DNA of 64,000 nucleotides, taken from Ornithodoros turicata. Its lineage: Eukaryota; Arthropoda; Arachnida; Ixodida; Argasidae. Positions within the stretch are counted from its first letter, which is position 1, and each line of letters begins with the position of its first letter. Below, piece by piece: positions 1 through 12,400 of the stretch. A program made the position numbers and the translations under genes. The stretch covers positions 103,788,668 to 103,852,667 of the forward strand of contig NC_088203.1 in NCBI RefSeq assembly GCF_037126465.1, written 5' to 3'. A model generated the notes under the pieces. The model saw nothing but the letters and a program-made list of their open reading frames with translations. It did no database searches and was not told the origin of the DNA.

Positions 1-431
1 GCTCAGTACAGCACGTAATCCCACTCGTAATGCAATGGCAATTGCCGAAATAAATACACCGAAAATCCGTGGAAATGAGCTTTTGGCTCCGCCTCTTTTT
101 TGACGGCTCGTAGTTTGAGCGCAAAGCTGCGAAGAAAGGAGTTTACATTGACACACCACACGAGGGGGGAAACGGTTACAAGCCTTACCCATGGAACAAA
201 CACACGCGGTGAGTGCGGGAATCAGAACTATCTTATCAAAAATGAGGTCACCCGAGGGCTTGTAGCCCTCTCCCCCCTCGTGTGGCTCTCTCTTTTTCTT
301 TTTTTCACAATAACGCTGTGGGAATCCAAGGAAGCTATCTTTCATATCAACACCATGTTAGACAACTGTCATTCACCAGTTATGTTATGTTCAACATGCT
401 GTTGTAATCCTTTCCAGTGAATCAACAACAG
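1..431. other. COG1 intron or upstream sequence, no exon recognised
   Basis: An open frame covers 100-420 (+), but its translation resembles nothing I know and does not look like the COG1 N-terminus. The N-terminal exons are expected to the left of the window. Confidence 0.5.
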
Positions 432-487
432 CTAGCTGTTATGCAATTCTTGCACAAGTAAAACTCTTGGTCGATGCACCTTCTAAG
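432..487 (+). CDS. COG1: COG1 exon a
   Basis: Encodes ..CYAILAQVKLLVDAPSK, matching the human stretch that ends in AAQIKLLLEIPEK. The donor is AAG|GTGAGC after 487 (phase 0), which fits the next exon. The acceptor is either CAG at 429-431 or AG at 434-435, so the 5' edge is uncertain by four bases. Confidence 0.72.
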
Positions 488-3400
488 GTGAGCTTCTTCT
501 CTTCTTCTTGTTGTAAATGCACGTAACTGGGAAATTACGAGATTTCCCAGAGTAATGTGGCCATATTTCTTCAGCGCTGTGCAAAATACACCATGAACTA
601 ATGATGCATATGACATAAAAGTTCTCTCAAACAGTGTGTAAATTAAGAGGTTAAAATCTGCTATCCCCTACATACATGTTCCACAACGGTCCACTCCATC
701 ATCTTCTGCAGCTGTTGGGGAGTCACTGTCACTTTGAAATTAACCCTATAAGGTATATTTACTGCAGGTAGCGGAATAAAGGTGCATGTTATGTTTCAGG
801 ACCGTGTGTTGCTCGAGATATGTTTCAGAACTCACGTATAAAAGAAACAAGATAGATATGTTGCTGATGCCTTTACGAGTCTATAATTCGTGATATTTGA
901 TAACGCAGCTCTGGAGCCTTCTGGAAGAAAAGCAGTACATGGCATGTGGAGCATTGTTCTTACTGGCTCAGCAGACTCATACGCATGTGCAGCTGGCACA
1001 TGTTGGACGTGTGCGTCGTCTGCTTGACCCTTGGCGTACACTTGTTGCCAGACAGTGGGCATCTCTCTCCTGCTTTAGACAAACTATGCTGCAGGTAGCA
1101 CTGGCATTAAATACAACTACTATTAAGTTCCATAACTCACACTGTGCAATTTTTTTCTTACAGACTTGTTGGAAAGCATTGCAGTCTCTAGATGTCACCT
1201 CAGAGGTAGTACTATCAGTTCACAAATAAGACTAGTTACTACTGCCTGTTTAGAGAGAGAGAGAGAAAAAAAAAGAGGAAGCACTACTTGGCATTCCCCA
1301 GAATAATTTCTCAAACTTAGAGTGAGAGGCACTTATGAGTGCGTGACTATGAGGGAAGTGGTAAGACAATATTCTAAGATGACCAAAGAACTACTTACTT
1401 TCTTTCTAATTAATTTTGGATATCCTTTGAACCAGAGATGTGGGATTGTACCCATCCTTTCATGAACTGGGAATGTCCAGCATTGTGTCCTTAGTCCCAT
1501 AGTTCTGAGATATGTGCTGGTGGTGAACTAGTGCCATCAGACTGACCCTTAGAAGCGACCTATGACACCACCTATGACAAAAGCGATAAAATACCCCAGT
1601 GCAAGATTTTTTTTAAAATCCCTCTTTACCTATCACCCATGTCACAATGTTGTCTAATTCAACACATAGCGAAAGATAAAAATAATTTCCATAATGCGTC
1701 TTTTATTTGAATTTTTACAGCTCGCTTTACAAAGTTTGTGTTGCATCGTCTTACTGGAAGACTCGGCTGTACAGGATGTATTCGAACAGTTCCTCAACAA
1801 GCGTCTGGTATGGGATGACACATTTTTATTTCATGTATAGTTCCCTGATGGTTGTTTCTTTGTTTTAGGACCTTGTGAAAGATATTTTTAGTTCAGGGAA
1901 ACGAGGTTAGTTTTCACTATTGAAGCACATGTCTACATATTTATTTCTTTACAAAGTACATTGTGTATGCCGTATTGTATAGCTGTTGTCCCACTACAGG
2001 TAGCGTGACTACCAGAGAGCAGATGTCTCACCTTGCTTCATTAGTGATATCGACGTTTCGGCTTCTGCACTCTATCTTCTTGTGTCGTAAGTCTCTCTTA
2101 CACTTACTTCTGGATTAGAATACCACCTGAGTTAATGAAGTGATCGAATATAAAAAATGTAACTGGCCCTGCTGTACCAATGATGAACGCATCCACCCAT
2201 CAAGGACATTGGTTTGAAACAGCCAGAGATGCCCGAAATTTGCTGGCACTGAACAAGTTGCATAGATACGTCATCTTCTGCAAGTGATAGTAAACAGTGA
2301 TGCACAACGCATTCCAGAGTAGTTCGATAAAAAAAAATAAACCTCAGAATAATTGAGCAATCCTCGTAGTCACTGTTGTCGCGTGTACGACGTTACAACT
2401 TGCCACGTAAAATATAAAAGTCGAAGAGTCTCTGTTCGAACTAGCAGCGGTTCCTGACCTGCTTTTGCTTCGATTAAAGTGGAATAGTAAGCCTACGTGC
2501 ACTCTACAGTCTTATCCGTGCAGTATTACTTCATCTCTGGGACATGTTTTAACGTATGTGCTGTCTGCAGCTACGGTTCAGTAACTCGAAATGTAGGATT
2601 GCGTAGCACTGCTCCCTTCAAACGTGTTGCTATTTTTCAATGATGCTAGGGTCAGATGGACATCCAAGTCTTGTTGAATCGGAACTGAAGAAAGCGACTG
2701 ACCCACATTCACCTGGTAAGTGGAATGCATGTACAGGCTGTTCATCTGCATTGTTCCACCTGTATCCTTTAGCAGGTTCCCTCTGCACCAGCTGACATGC
2801 CCAAATAATTAATATGCTGTGTGATTGATATAAAGCTGATGTTTTTCTTTGTTTGTTTATTTGTACAAGAATGGCAATAATAACAATGTGTCGCATCTCG
2901 AATGTACAGTGCCTCCTTGAGGCTACATGCACATTAAACACTCAAAATGTCTGCCTGATCGCCGAGCTGGATATGTCGTACCATACTCCTGGCCGTTCCT
3001 CGGAGCATTATATTGTCAGTACTGTTGATCTCGTTTGTGGCGGTACCCATTCAATTTGTGATTGAGCAGCTGGATTATATTGAGAAGCGTCAGGGGTGCT
3101 TTCAACAGGATAGAACTGCTTGCCATGCGTCGAAGTAGACACTGATCCAAAGTTTGTTTGATGACCAGATGATTTTCAAATACTTGTGGTAGCCATCAAG
3201 AATCTATATCAGATTTTTCTCCGTGAGGATATTGAAGGAACGCGTTTATGCTACGCACCCCAGAAGATTTGAAGGAGAACATTACAAACAAAATCATTAT
3301 TGACACCGTAGTGTTCCAGTGAACAGCTTGGAACCTGGATTTGCATTATCAGCCACACCTCAGGAGAAGAGGGAGCATTGTCAGCATTTGATGTAAAGTG

Positions 3401-6400
3401 AAGAGGTATCCTCCATCTGAGATGCAGTACACTGTTACTAGAGCCATTCTCGTTAAAATGTATGAAAACATCATTTTATGTGAATCATCCTGTGCCAGTA
3501 ATTAACCTAATACAAGAAATTAATCGGCAAAATTTATGGGCATTTCAGACTTGGTCCATTTAATTGATAGCCCAGGCAGCGTTTCCTCATCTTACATTCC
3601 ACAGGTCATCCGGGGTGAGTCAAAATTTTATTGAGTCTTATGTCCTGTCGTGAGGCGATTGTAGTTATGTCAGATGTATGTTACACATATGGGTGGATAA
3701 TATGCTGCAGAGTACAGAATAAAGCTGAGAACAGTACCGAGGTCTGTGGAAGCTCCCAAGATTCAACAAGAGCTTAGAACATTTGTGGAAAAGTAAGTTT
3801 GTTTGTTCCATGTACATACCAAACAGGGTCAATGATCAATCATTTTCATAAGAGTGTATATCTCTTGTGGCTCTATTAGTTTTGTAGACATTCTGACCTG
3901 CCACTATGCAAAGTATATAGGTGTGATGTCCTAGGCTCATACGTGTCAAGAGCTGTGTTTGGTCAAATGGGTTTGTTGCAGGACTCCACCCTCTGTGTGT
4001 TGTAAAATATAATTCCAAGGTCCTGCATAAAGCCGAGAGATCGCCTACTTCGAAGAATTTTGTGGTTTTGGTGATGCCAAAACATTATGCACGAGCATTT
4101 TTGCTAGCCCAATAGAGCAGGCACTGATGTGTCTCTCAAAGGCAAACCTGTCATGTGATGCTTCGAGGTTCTAAAGCACATACTAGTGAGCTTAACCCTA
4201 TCAGAAGGTCACCCCCTTTCACACACGTTTAATTTAGGGGGGGTTCGATACTTGTGTGGGCCTAGCCTTGGACTCACCTGGTCCCAGGAAAGCTTTCTGC
4301 ATACTTATGAAAAGAAAGGAAACTAAGTAGGAAAGCAATTATTCGGGGTTATATCATTAGAGGTGACTGTTTTTGAAATCAAACACTGGAACATTTGCAC
4401 TTACCAGATGGAATGACACGATGCTCAATTGATGTACAGGTTGGAAACGCAGTCACAACCTTACGTTGCATCTCAGTTGAAGTACCTACAGTCATCTAAG
4501 GCAGTTATTCAAGTTGGCTTAGCTGTGCAAGAGCTACTCAGTGAACAGGTCTGTAATTGTTCACTCATGTTCAAATATTACTCACCCGTGGGCGATTCTT
4601 GGCTTTATGTCACATGACATCTATTCACTCATGGGTGAAATATTTTTTCTCTCTCTCTCCGTTGTAGGACAAAGAGTTTCCTCCCTGGGACGATATTTGC
4701 ATCGACCTTCTCGGAGAAAAGTTCTCAGTGTGGGCCACTATTTTTCAAGGCAAATGCATGGAACGAATTAAGGTTAGAAAAATGTACCGTACTATGTATG
4801 TACTATATATGTATGTACTATACTGTATGTACTGTATTGTACTGTATGTACTGTAAAAATGTACTGTAAGCTTCTTACTGACAGGTAGGTCAAGAGCCGA
4901 AGAGTGGAGCTGTGCAGCAGGCAGAGGCCAGGTGCCTGTCTGCGCAATAATTGTTCATTACAGTTCCATCCACATTTCAGTCTGCTGAAACATATAATTT
5001 CCTAGTTCACTTTGCCTTAGTAGAGCTCCACACGGAGCTCCCTATCAAACTCCCTATTCATCATCTCAAAATAAAGTTGTTGTTGTTGTTGTTGTAGAGC
5101 TACATTCCTTGTTGGTGGCAGGACAATACATGCTGATGATGCTTTAGGTCATTTGCTTTATTTTTGCAACATATGGTTTTACCTTTATTTGCATGGTCTT
5201 CCAGGTTATTGTCAGCCTCCAAATGGACAATGCTATGGATTCCTGCATAGAGCTGTTAACAAATACAAAGAAGAAAGCACGAGAAAATGGGTAGGGGAAG
5301 CTTCCTGCTTCCACTCATTTTGTTTCTGGATCATACAATGAAAGTATGAGTAAAAATTGAAAGTAGGCTGGTATAGCAGAGCAGTAGCCAAAACATGTTT
5401 CTCGAGATATTAGGCATTTTTGGCCATTCTCAGGGAGAACGCTACCAATCCCACAATGATAACCTGTTGTACATGTGCAAGCATCCCTACTAATGGCATA
5501 CATGTGGTCCTTTCAGAATGTCACCGCTGGAACAGAGTGCCGACGTTTCCACATGGACAGAGACTGTAGGGGACTGGTCATCGTCAAAAATCTTCTCTTC
5601 GCATCACGGGAAAAAGTCGTGGGAGTGCGGCACACTTGCGACAAAAGCACGCGGCCACACTGCACAAATTCAAGGGTTAGGACGTGTGCCTTTTTTTTAC
5701 TTGCGCATTCGGAGAGAAAGTTTAGCATGAACATTTGCAGTTAGTAAGGTTCGTTCCTACCCAATCTGGGCACGTTCCCCTAATCTTTATTTATTCCTTT
5801 CCAGCATTTGCAACATGTTAGATAAGAATCTCAAAAACATTCATCAAGATTTGGAGGCGTTAACGCCGGAATCGTCGACAGCTGAGGAGAGACAGATAAT
5901 TTCGAGCCATGTTCACACGAGCACTACGGTAATCATTAAGAGGTACTGCCCAAAATCTCTTCATGTGAATTGTTTGTCAAGATATGTTTAATCTTGCACA
6001 GTTTTTGAAGTTGTACTCATAATTATTCCAGGTTCCTCGATTTTGTGCAAAAAGAACTCCAGTCAACAGAGCCAGATAAAGACTGGTAAGTGTGATTGTC
6101 CTGTGAATTGAATTGAATTGTAATTATAATTGTCCTTTGTTAACCAATGATCTTTATTATTTGTTCTATGTACTGTATCACAAAATTGTATGCTGTGGGA
6201 TTTCAAAATATGTGTAGAGCTAGCTTAAATCAGAGGTTCTTGGCTTGCACACTTCAGTGGAGCCTATGATATCATCAGCACGATTTTAAAGGAACCTAAT
6301 ATCATCCTAATACTGCATGATGACATATGCACTTATGTGACTATACACAAAATACACGTGCAAATGCGTATGGTTAGCTTGATATTATTAAGTTTGCAGG

Positions 6401-9400
6401 ACTACAGGATACACTCCAGTGAGTCCCTAGGTTCCGCCTCGTTGAAAGACACTTTCTTAAATGTTGTGTACCGAAGATATTGTAATTGTTAAAGGTTTGC
6501 TCTGCTGGGAAAAGTTTGTTTTGGATTGAGTGACCTGAGTCCCCACCTGCAGCAATGTTTTTCGGTGTCTTCAAAAAGGAATGTTTCTGCCAAGGTACGT
6601 AATAGCTGCAGCTTATGACATGCTTTTTGTATATATTATCTTTTCTTTTCTTTTTCTAGGTGCCACAAGATGTTCATCCATGGCAACATGAAAAAAATTT
6701 GCTTCTTCAGCACCGTGACCTGGCTTTCAAGTATGTACTCTCGTATCTTTATAGGTACCGTTCTCCGATCTTTTCCATTTGTTGCTTTGGACTATATATT
6801 GTAGAGCGGAAGAGCGCAGGTAGGCGTGACCGTAGGAATAGGTTTATTCAGACAGCCGCGCGGGAGTGGCGCGAGTCATCGTCGTCATCTGACGTGTCGT
6901 TATCTTCACTACATTGCCCCCCCTCGGAAGACGGGAGCCCGGTGATGTCGGGAGCGGTGGACTGTGAAGCCGTGGTCTCGGGTGTGTGGCCAGGGAGAGT
7001 GACGAAAGGCTTCATCCGCATGACATGGACGACTTCGGTGCCACGGGATCGACGATCAGGTGGTGGGGTAAGGGGCGTCACTTCATAGTTGAGGGGTGAA
7101 AGCTTTCGAGTGACACGGTATGGGCCAACATAGCGCTTCATAAGCTTCGATGAGCGGCCGGGTACACGAAGCGGAGTCCATAGAAGGACTTCGTCGCCGA
7201 CTTCGTAGCGGACTTGCCGACGGCTGAGACGCGCAAATCGCAGCGTAGGTGGGCGGCGGTATATGCATGGGGCAAGTGCAGGATGGCGCTGGCTCCGCGC
7301 AGGCTTCCTGAGTCGCAGCAGCGGGATTGGTACAGGGCGGAAGAGGAGGTTGGGCCGGCACGACAATGCAACGAATTTCTTCTGCAACCACTTGCCGTAT
7401 AAGATCCAGAAGAGAGTGCGTGTCGCAAGGGGAAGACGTGGCGAGCGTCTGCGGAAGACGCTGGAAGCCAGACGACACTCGGCGATTTCGGAGTTCTTCG
7501 AACTTGCCGCATTCTTCCACAAGCTCAGCAACAGTCTGAGGCGATTTCGGCGCAAGAAAATTAAAAAGGTCGTCTGCGATGCCCTTCATAATATGGTTAA
7601 CTTTGTCCTGCTCAGTCATTGCGGCATCCACACGGCGGCACAAAAACAACACGTCCTCAACATAGCAGGTACATGTCTCTCCAGGAAGCTGGGCCCGGAC
7701 GGAAAGGCGCTGAAGGGCATAGTGCTTGCGCTGCGACGGCCTGCCAAACAGCTTCATAAGTGAGTCGGAGAATATGGGCCATGAGGTGAGTGACGCCTCG
7801 TGGTTTTCAAACCATTGCAGCGCCGTGCCTTTCAAAAAGAACACTACGTTGGAAAGCTTCACGGTATCGGCCCAGACGTTATGCGAGCTCACTCGATTAT
7901 ACTGTGCGAGCCAGTCGCCAACATCTTCATCCGGTGCTCCGCTGAAAGGCGGAGGATCCCGCTGCCGCACCTGACAATGACGGTTGGATGCGTCAGGAGG
8001 GGGCGGCTGTTGATCCTCGCCGGAACCTCCCGCTCCCGAAGAAGGAGTCATCAGACGTAGCGTTCGGCCGCTGCGGAGCTCCAGAGGGTAGCCTATGGGG
8101 CGGGGAATAAGCAGAGGAGTCCTTTGGTTCCGCACCTCCACCAAATATGTAGAGCGGAAGAGCGCAGGTAGGCGTGACCGTAGGAATAGGTTTATTCAGA
8201 CAGCCGCGCGGGAGTGGCGCGAGTCATCGTCGTCATCTGACGTGTCGTTATCTTCACTACAATATATAGTTCTCTTTAGTTTTTGTTTGTCAAAATGTTT
8301 CTGCATATTTTTTGTCGCACAAAATGTTGATGCTCTGTCTGCACACCTGTCTGCAATAGTTGATGCTGTGAGTATGCTTTCTACAGTTCTGCGGATGTTT
8401 TATGCTGTGAACGCAGATGAAAATTCTGCTTTTGTATCGGTATGCCTGAAATTAATACTAGCCTCAATGAAATGTGTAAACCAGGCACAAAGACAAATTT
8501 TGTGAGCTTAACTGAGCTTCATTTGTGTTTTGTGACTACAGTAGAGTTTGCACACATTAAGCAGCCACTGACCATTGATGTCGACATGACAACGGCCATC
8601 TATTACTTTTCATATTCTGTCTTCAGACCCTTTCCCTGGCATTTCACCTTGACTGGGTACACTTTTCGTATCTGTAAAATTCTTGAACTGTCTATTGCAG
8701 GTGCAGTCTTTCAGTGATTACTGACACAGAATTGAAAGCATTCAAGGAAAACATGATGTCAGGGTCTGTGGACACCATCCTACAGACAATACTGGTAAAT
8801 TCGTTTTTTACTGAAGTTTTCGTTTGACAGATTTTGCTATGGCAACATGTTGAATCTGCACAACATATCTTTCCCTTCTTTCTGCTATTACACTGTAATA
8901 AAAATGTCTGTAATGGACACATGACATTGTACAAATTCACAACTAAATTTGTGGCTCCAGAGGGCATTGGTGCTAGTGGGCATTCTAAACACACTCGTTG
9001 TCAGTGGGGGTCAATGTTGTGCATCTTTTAACAAATTTTACTTCCTGAATTTTGGTTTCGAATGCTTAGCAATGGAGTGAAGTTGAGATTCAGGAAGAAA
9101 CAGAAGGGGGTGGCAAAGTAAAGTCAACCATTCATCTGCCACATCAAGTAAGACTCTGGTCGCTTTCCCTGCAAACTGTTGTGTAAGGCAGGAATTGCGA
9201 TTGCAGATATCCGTGTCCTTACAAGAACTGCTCTTTGGTATATGCCAAGAAATCAACAGGGTCTTTGGACATTCACTAAGTAGGTGAGTGCGTCCAGCTT
9301 TTCTCAGCACGTTCACGCGTACAACAACTGGAACAAAATGTTCCCTTCTAATAAAAATATCCTCTTTCAATTAACTGTGTGTTGCCATAAGCCAGAGATT

Positions 9401-12400
9401 TTGATGATGCACAGATACAGTGTAAGGATCGGTGATCTGATAAACTCTCTAATTTTCATAATCTCCAAGAACTTTCCTGAATTGTCGGATGGCTGACCCT
9501 AGAATTTTTTACAATGTGCACTAGATATTTTCCTTTTAGAATTCTTTGGTGAGGTTGATGGGCAGCAGGGATTTTCTCAGCACCCCACCCCCTACACACA
9601 CCCCTTAGACCCCCCAAAAAATCTTGCAACACCCCCAAATTGCCTGCCAGAAAAGCTGCAAATATGGGTGCCCCACACCCCACACCCCAATTCAAAAATC
9701 CTGGGAATATCTCCGTGATGAGAAGACTGTAGGTAAGAGTTGGGCATTCCAAGAACAATAATGCGCTAGTGCTGGTCAAGCAATAAAGCGTCTGCAGCTG
9801 TTCTGCAAGCTGTGTTGCTGCTTCAACTATGGGAGTATTTGCACACTTTCCAATGTTATGAGGTAATGATTCCTGTTACATTGATAGTGCCAAAACCCCA
9901 GCCTAAGGTGTTTTGTAATCCCCTGAAACCTCCCCATTAATGACTGGACTGTATTTTGTTACTCATTCTAGTTTTAAGTGGACTTCTCTTTAATACCCTA
10001 CTACATTGCTTCCCAAGCTCTGCTACACGGCGACCCATAAAAGATGTTGCGTCGAGAACCCCCCCTCCCCCTCCCAAGCTTTTCGATTTCAGTGCATGAA
10101 CAGTAATACACAGCGTTGATGCTGAAATTTAATTTTGTAGTAAATATAACCAGAGTGAATCATCCAGGCTAGAAATCTTTGCACGAAGGAAAAAAAAAAA
10201 CACACATGGCAGCAGGAATGGCTGATAGCTGTTGCCATTCACTAAAGTATGTATTTCAAATGATGTGTGATCGTTTCATGTTCACTGGTACATCTTGACG
10301 TGCTTCCACTGGCTGCATTATGTTGGTCCACGCACCTCGTCAGGCCTGGGCCTTTTGTACATGGACCAAATTTCTGTACCACAGAAATTCAAATAAATTT
10401 AAAATGACAAATTGAAAAAAAAAATTGAACGTGAGCTTGTTTCTTAGACCTTGGGGTCCACCACCACGAGCTCTCTTTTTTTACGCAAAATAGTGGGCAA
10501 AGCACGGTCTAAAGACATCATTTGCTCTCCCTTTTTTCTTTTTTTTTTTTTCAAGTTTCCGAGCTGTTTTACGACCCCCCCCGCTGATTCTGTCACACCC
10601 CACAGCTTGGGAAACACTGCCCTACTAGACTGGTTGTTTCAGGTGCGTCCTGATTACAGAGTGTCCAAACTGCTTTTCTCAGGGAAGCTTTGATGGATGC
10701 AAACCTGAGGATACTGGATGGTGTGCAACCCATCTACAGGGAGTCTGCCAAAGCTGTTTCTCAAAGCCAGCCCACACCACTGTGCCAGACGTGGGCCCTG
10801 CAAATTCTTTTGGATATCCGAGTGCTGGCAGAGTTGCTGCGGCCTGGCACAAGTCGCTCCGACGATACGTTGAACGCCTTACGGTCTCAGTTGGAGTCTT
10901 ACATCGACCCTTTCGACCTGGACGTCTTTACGCCTCACCTAGTACGGCACGTAGAGCATGTCACCTATCAGTCTTCGGTAATGTCGAGTTGATTTTGTCC
11001 AAATTTATGTACACTAGCATTGATTGGGGGTGCCACAACGGGGAATCGAAAGTCCCTCATCACCGGGGAGGTGGGACGAGCTTTGGTTGTTTGGAGTGTT
11101 CACAACTTCCTGCATGCAGGAAAAGTGTGTAATGGAATGAGACATACTACACATGCTATATTTCAACTTCGGATATGTTAAACAGCTTCCACATACAGGA
11201 TTCAATGAATTTGGAAAGGGCTAGTTTCTTTTTGTCATTTTTTTGTCTCTCTCTCTTTCTTTTTTTCTTTTCTCCTGTGCAAATAACAGACACCATGAGT
11301 TGTTATGTCAGTGAATATGTTTATGCAAAATGACAGATTTCCCTTCCGAGTTAAAAAGACGAGTGAACGTGTAAATTTGTAAAAAAATCCGCAAAACTCT
11401 CGTAAAAAACATGCACGAAGGAGGGGACAAGGCTGACGTTGTTCCCACCTTTCAATGACCCCTGACGACATGTCAACGTTTCATATACATTGTCATTGTA
11501 TTCATTGTCATTGTACATTGTTTCGTGTCATTGTCTAACTCACCCATGATGACAGAAAGAATCCAGGTATCAGTATGGTGGAAGGAAAAGTCTATGAGCC
11601 ACTGGTAGTTCAAACAAAAGACTCTTATGGGATCCAGTACAGCAAAATAACTCAGATAATGAGCTGTAGTCTTCATTTTATAAGTTCCTGTTTAATGCTC
11701 AGTGGGGGAAGTGTGGAGCAGCCTCATTTGCCATGCACCTCCTTCCCTTAAGTCATTGTAAAGATGACGGTGAAAGCTTACTCATTACTTAAGTAGTAGG
11801 ACAGACTTCATGGTCCAAAAGCATCTTCATCGTGCACACGTCTGATAATAATATGCTCCTGGCAGCTGCTTTTGGGCCTGACACTGTCACCGAATCGCCT
11901 CCACTACGACAGACCGCAGCAGCCGCCAGCGACTGTTGTACATAACATACTGCCTCTGCACGCCAACGCAACACGGTTTTCGCTACTCCCCATCACATCA
12001 AGGTTTCTGGATCGCGCTGAACCTCCAACGCTGCACGCACCAGTTGAGGCACCGGGAAAATTGGTAAGCTTCTCATTGTGCACATGGAGGTTTGCAACAC
12101 ACGTTGCTGTGTTGCCAAATAACATGCTCGACGTGTTACAAATTTGGTGAGAACAACAGTGATGCATTAGTGCATGGTATTAACAGGAAAGTAATTCAGT
12201 TAACAAGTAACTAGCTACTGAAAAAGAAACGAATTACTTTCTTTCAGAGAGTAACTTTTAACTGTAACTAGTTACAATCAGGGCCCGCGAGAGAATTTAC
12301 GTGCCCCGGGGCAGGGTCGTGCCCGGGTCCCATCCTCACGTCTCGATAACATACCCAGTCCAAGTATTTCTTCTTTATATGATTACGACGGGCCTTGGGT

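Larger units (their letters stand above)
6800..8261 (-). mobile_element. Internally deleted Gypsy-type LTR retrotransposon in a COG1 intron
   Basis: Two almost identical 114-bp direct repeats (6800-6913 and 8148-8261) begin TG and end CA, with ATAT duplicated outside them. On the minus strand a likely primer-binding site, TGGTGGAGGTGCGGAACC, starts four bases after the 5' LTR, and a purine run (GAGGGGGGGC) precedes the 3' LTR. Inside are a gag-like ORF and the C-terminal tail of an integrase. Protease, reverse transcriptase, RNase H and the integrase core are absent, so it would need a related autonomous element to move. Confidence 0.87.

Noticed and set aside
5929..5942. Alternative donor ACG|GTAATC for COG1 exon m
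   Set aside because: It gives phase 0, which does not fit the next exon. The donor at 5943 restores the frame and the conserved IKR-FLDFVQKEL junction.
6660..7088. 142-residue ORF reading from COG1 exon p into the LTR element
   Set aside because: Only the first 23 codons are COG1. The frame then runs through a GTATGT donor into intron and antisense LTR sequence.
10643..10682. Upstream acceptor for COG1 exon t
   Set aside because: Using CAG at 10640-10642 breaks the phase with exon s and introduces unrelated residues.
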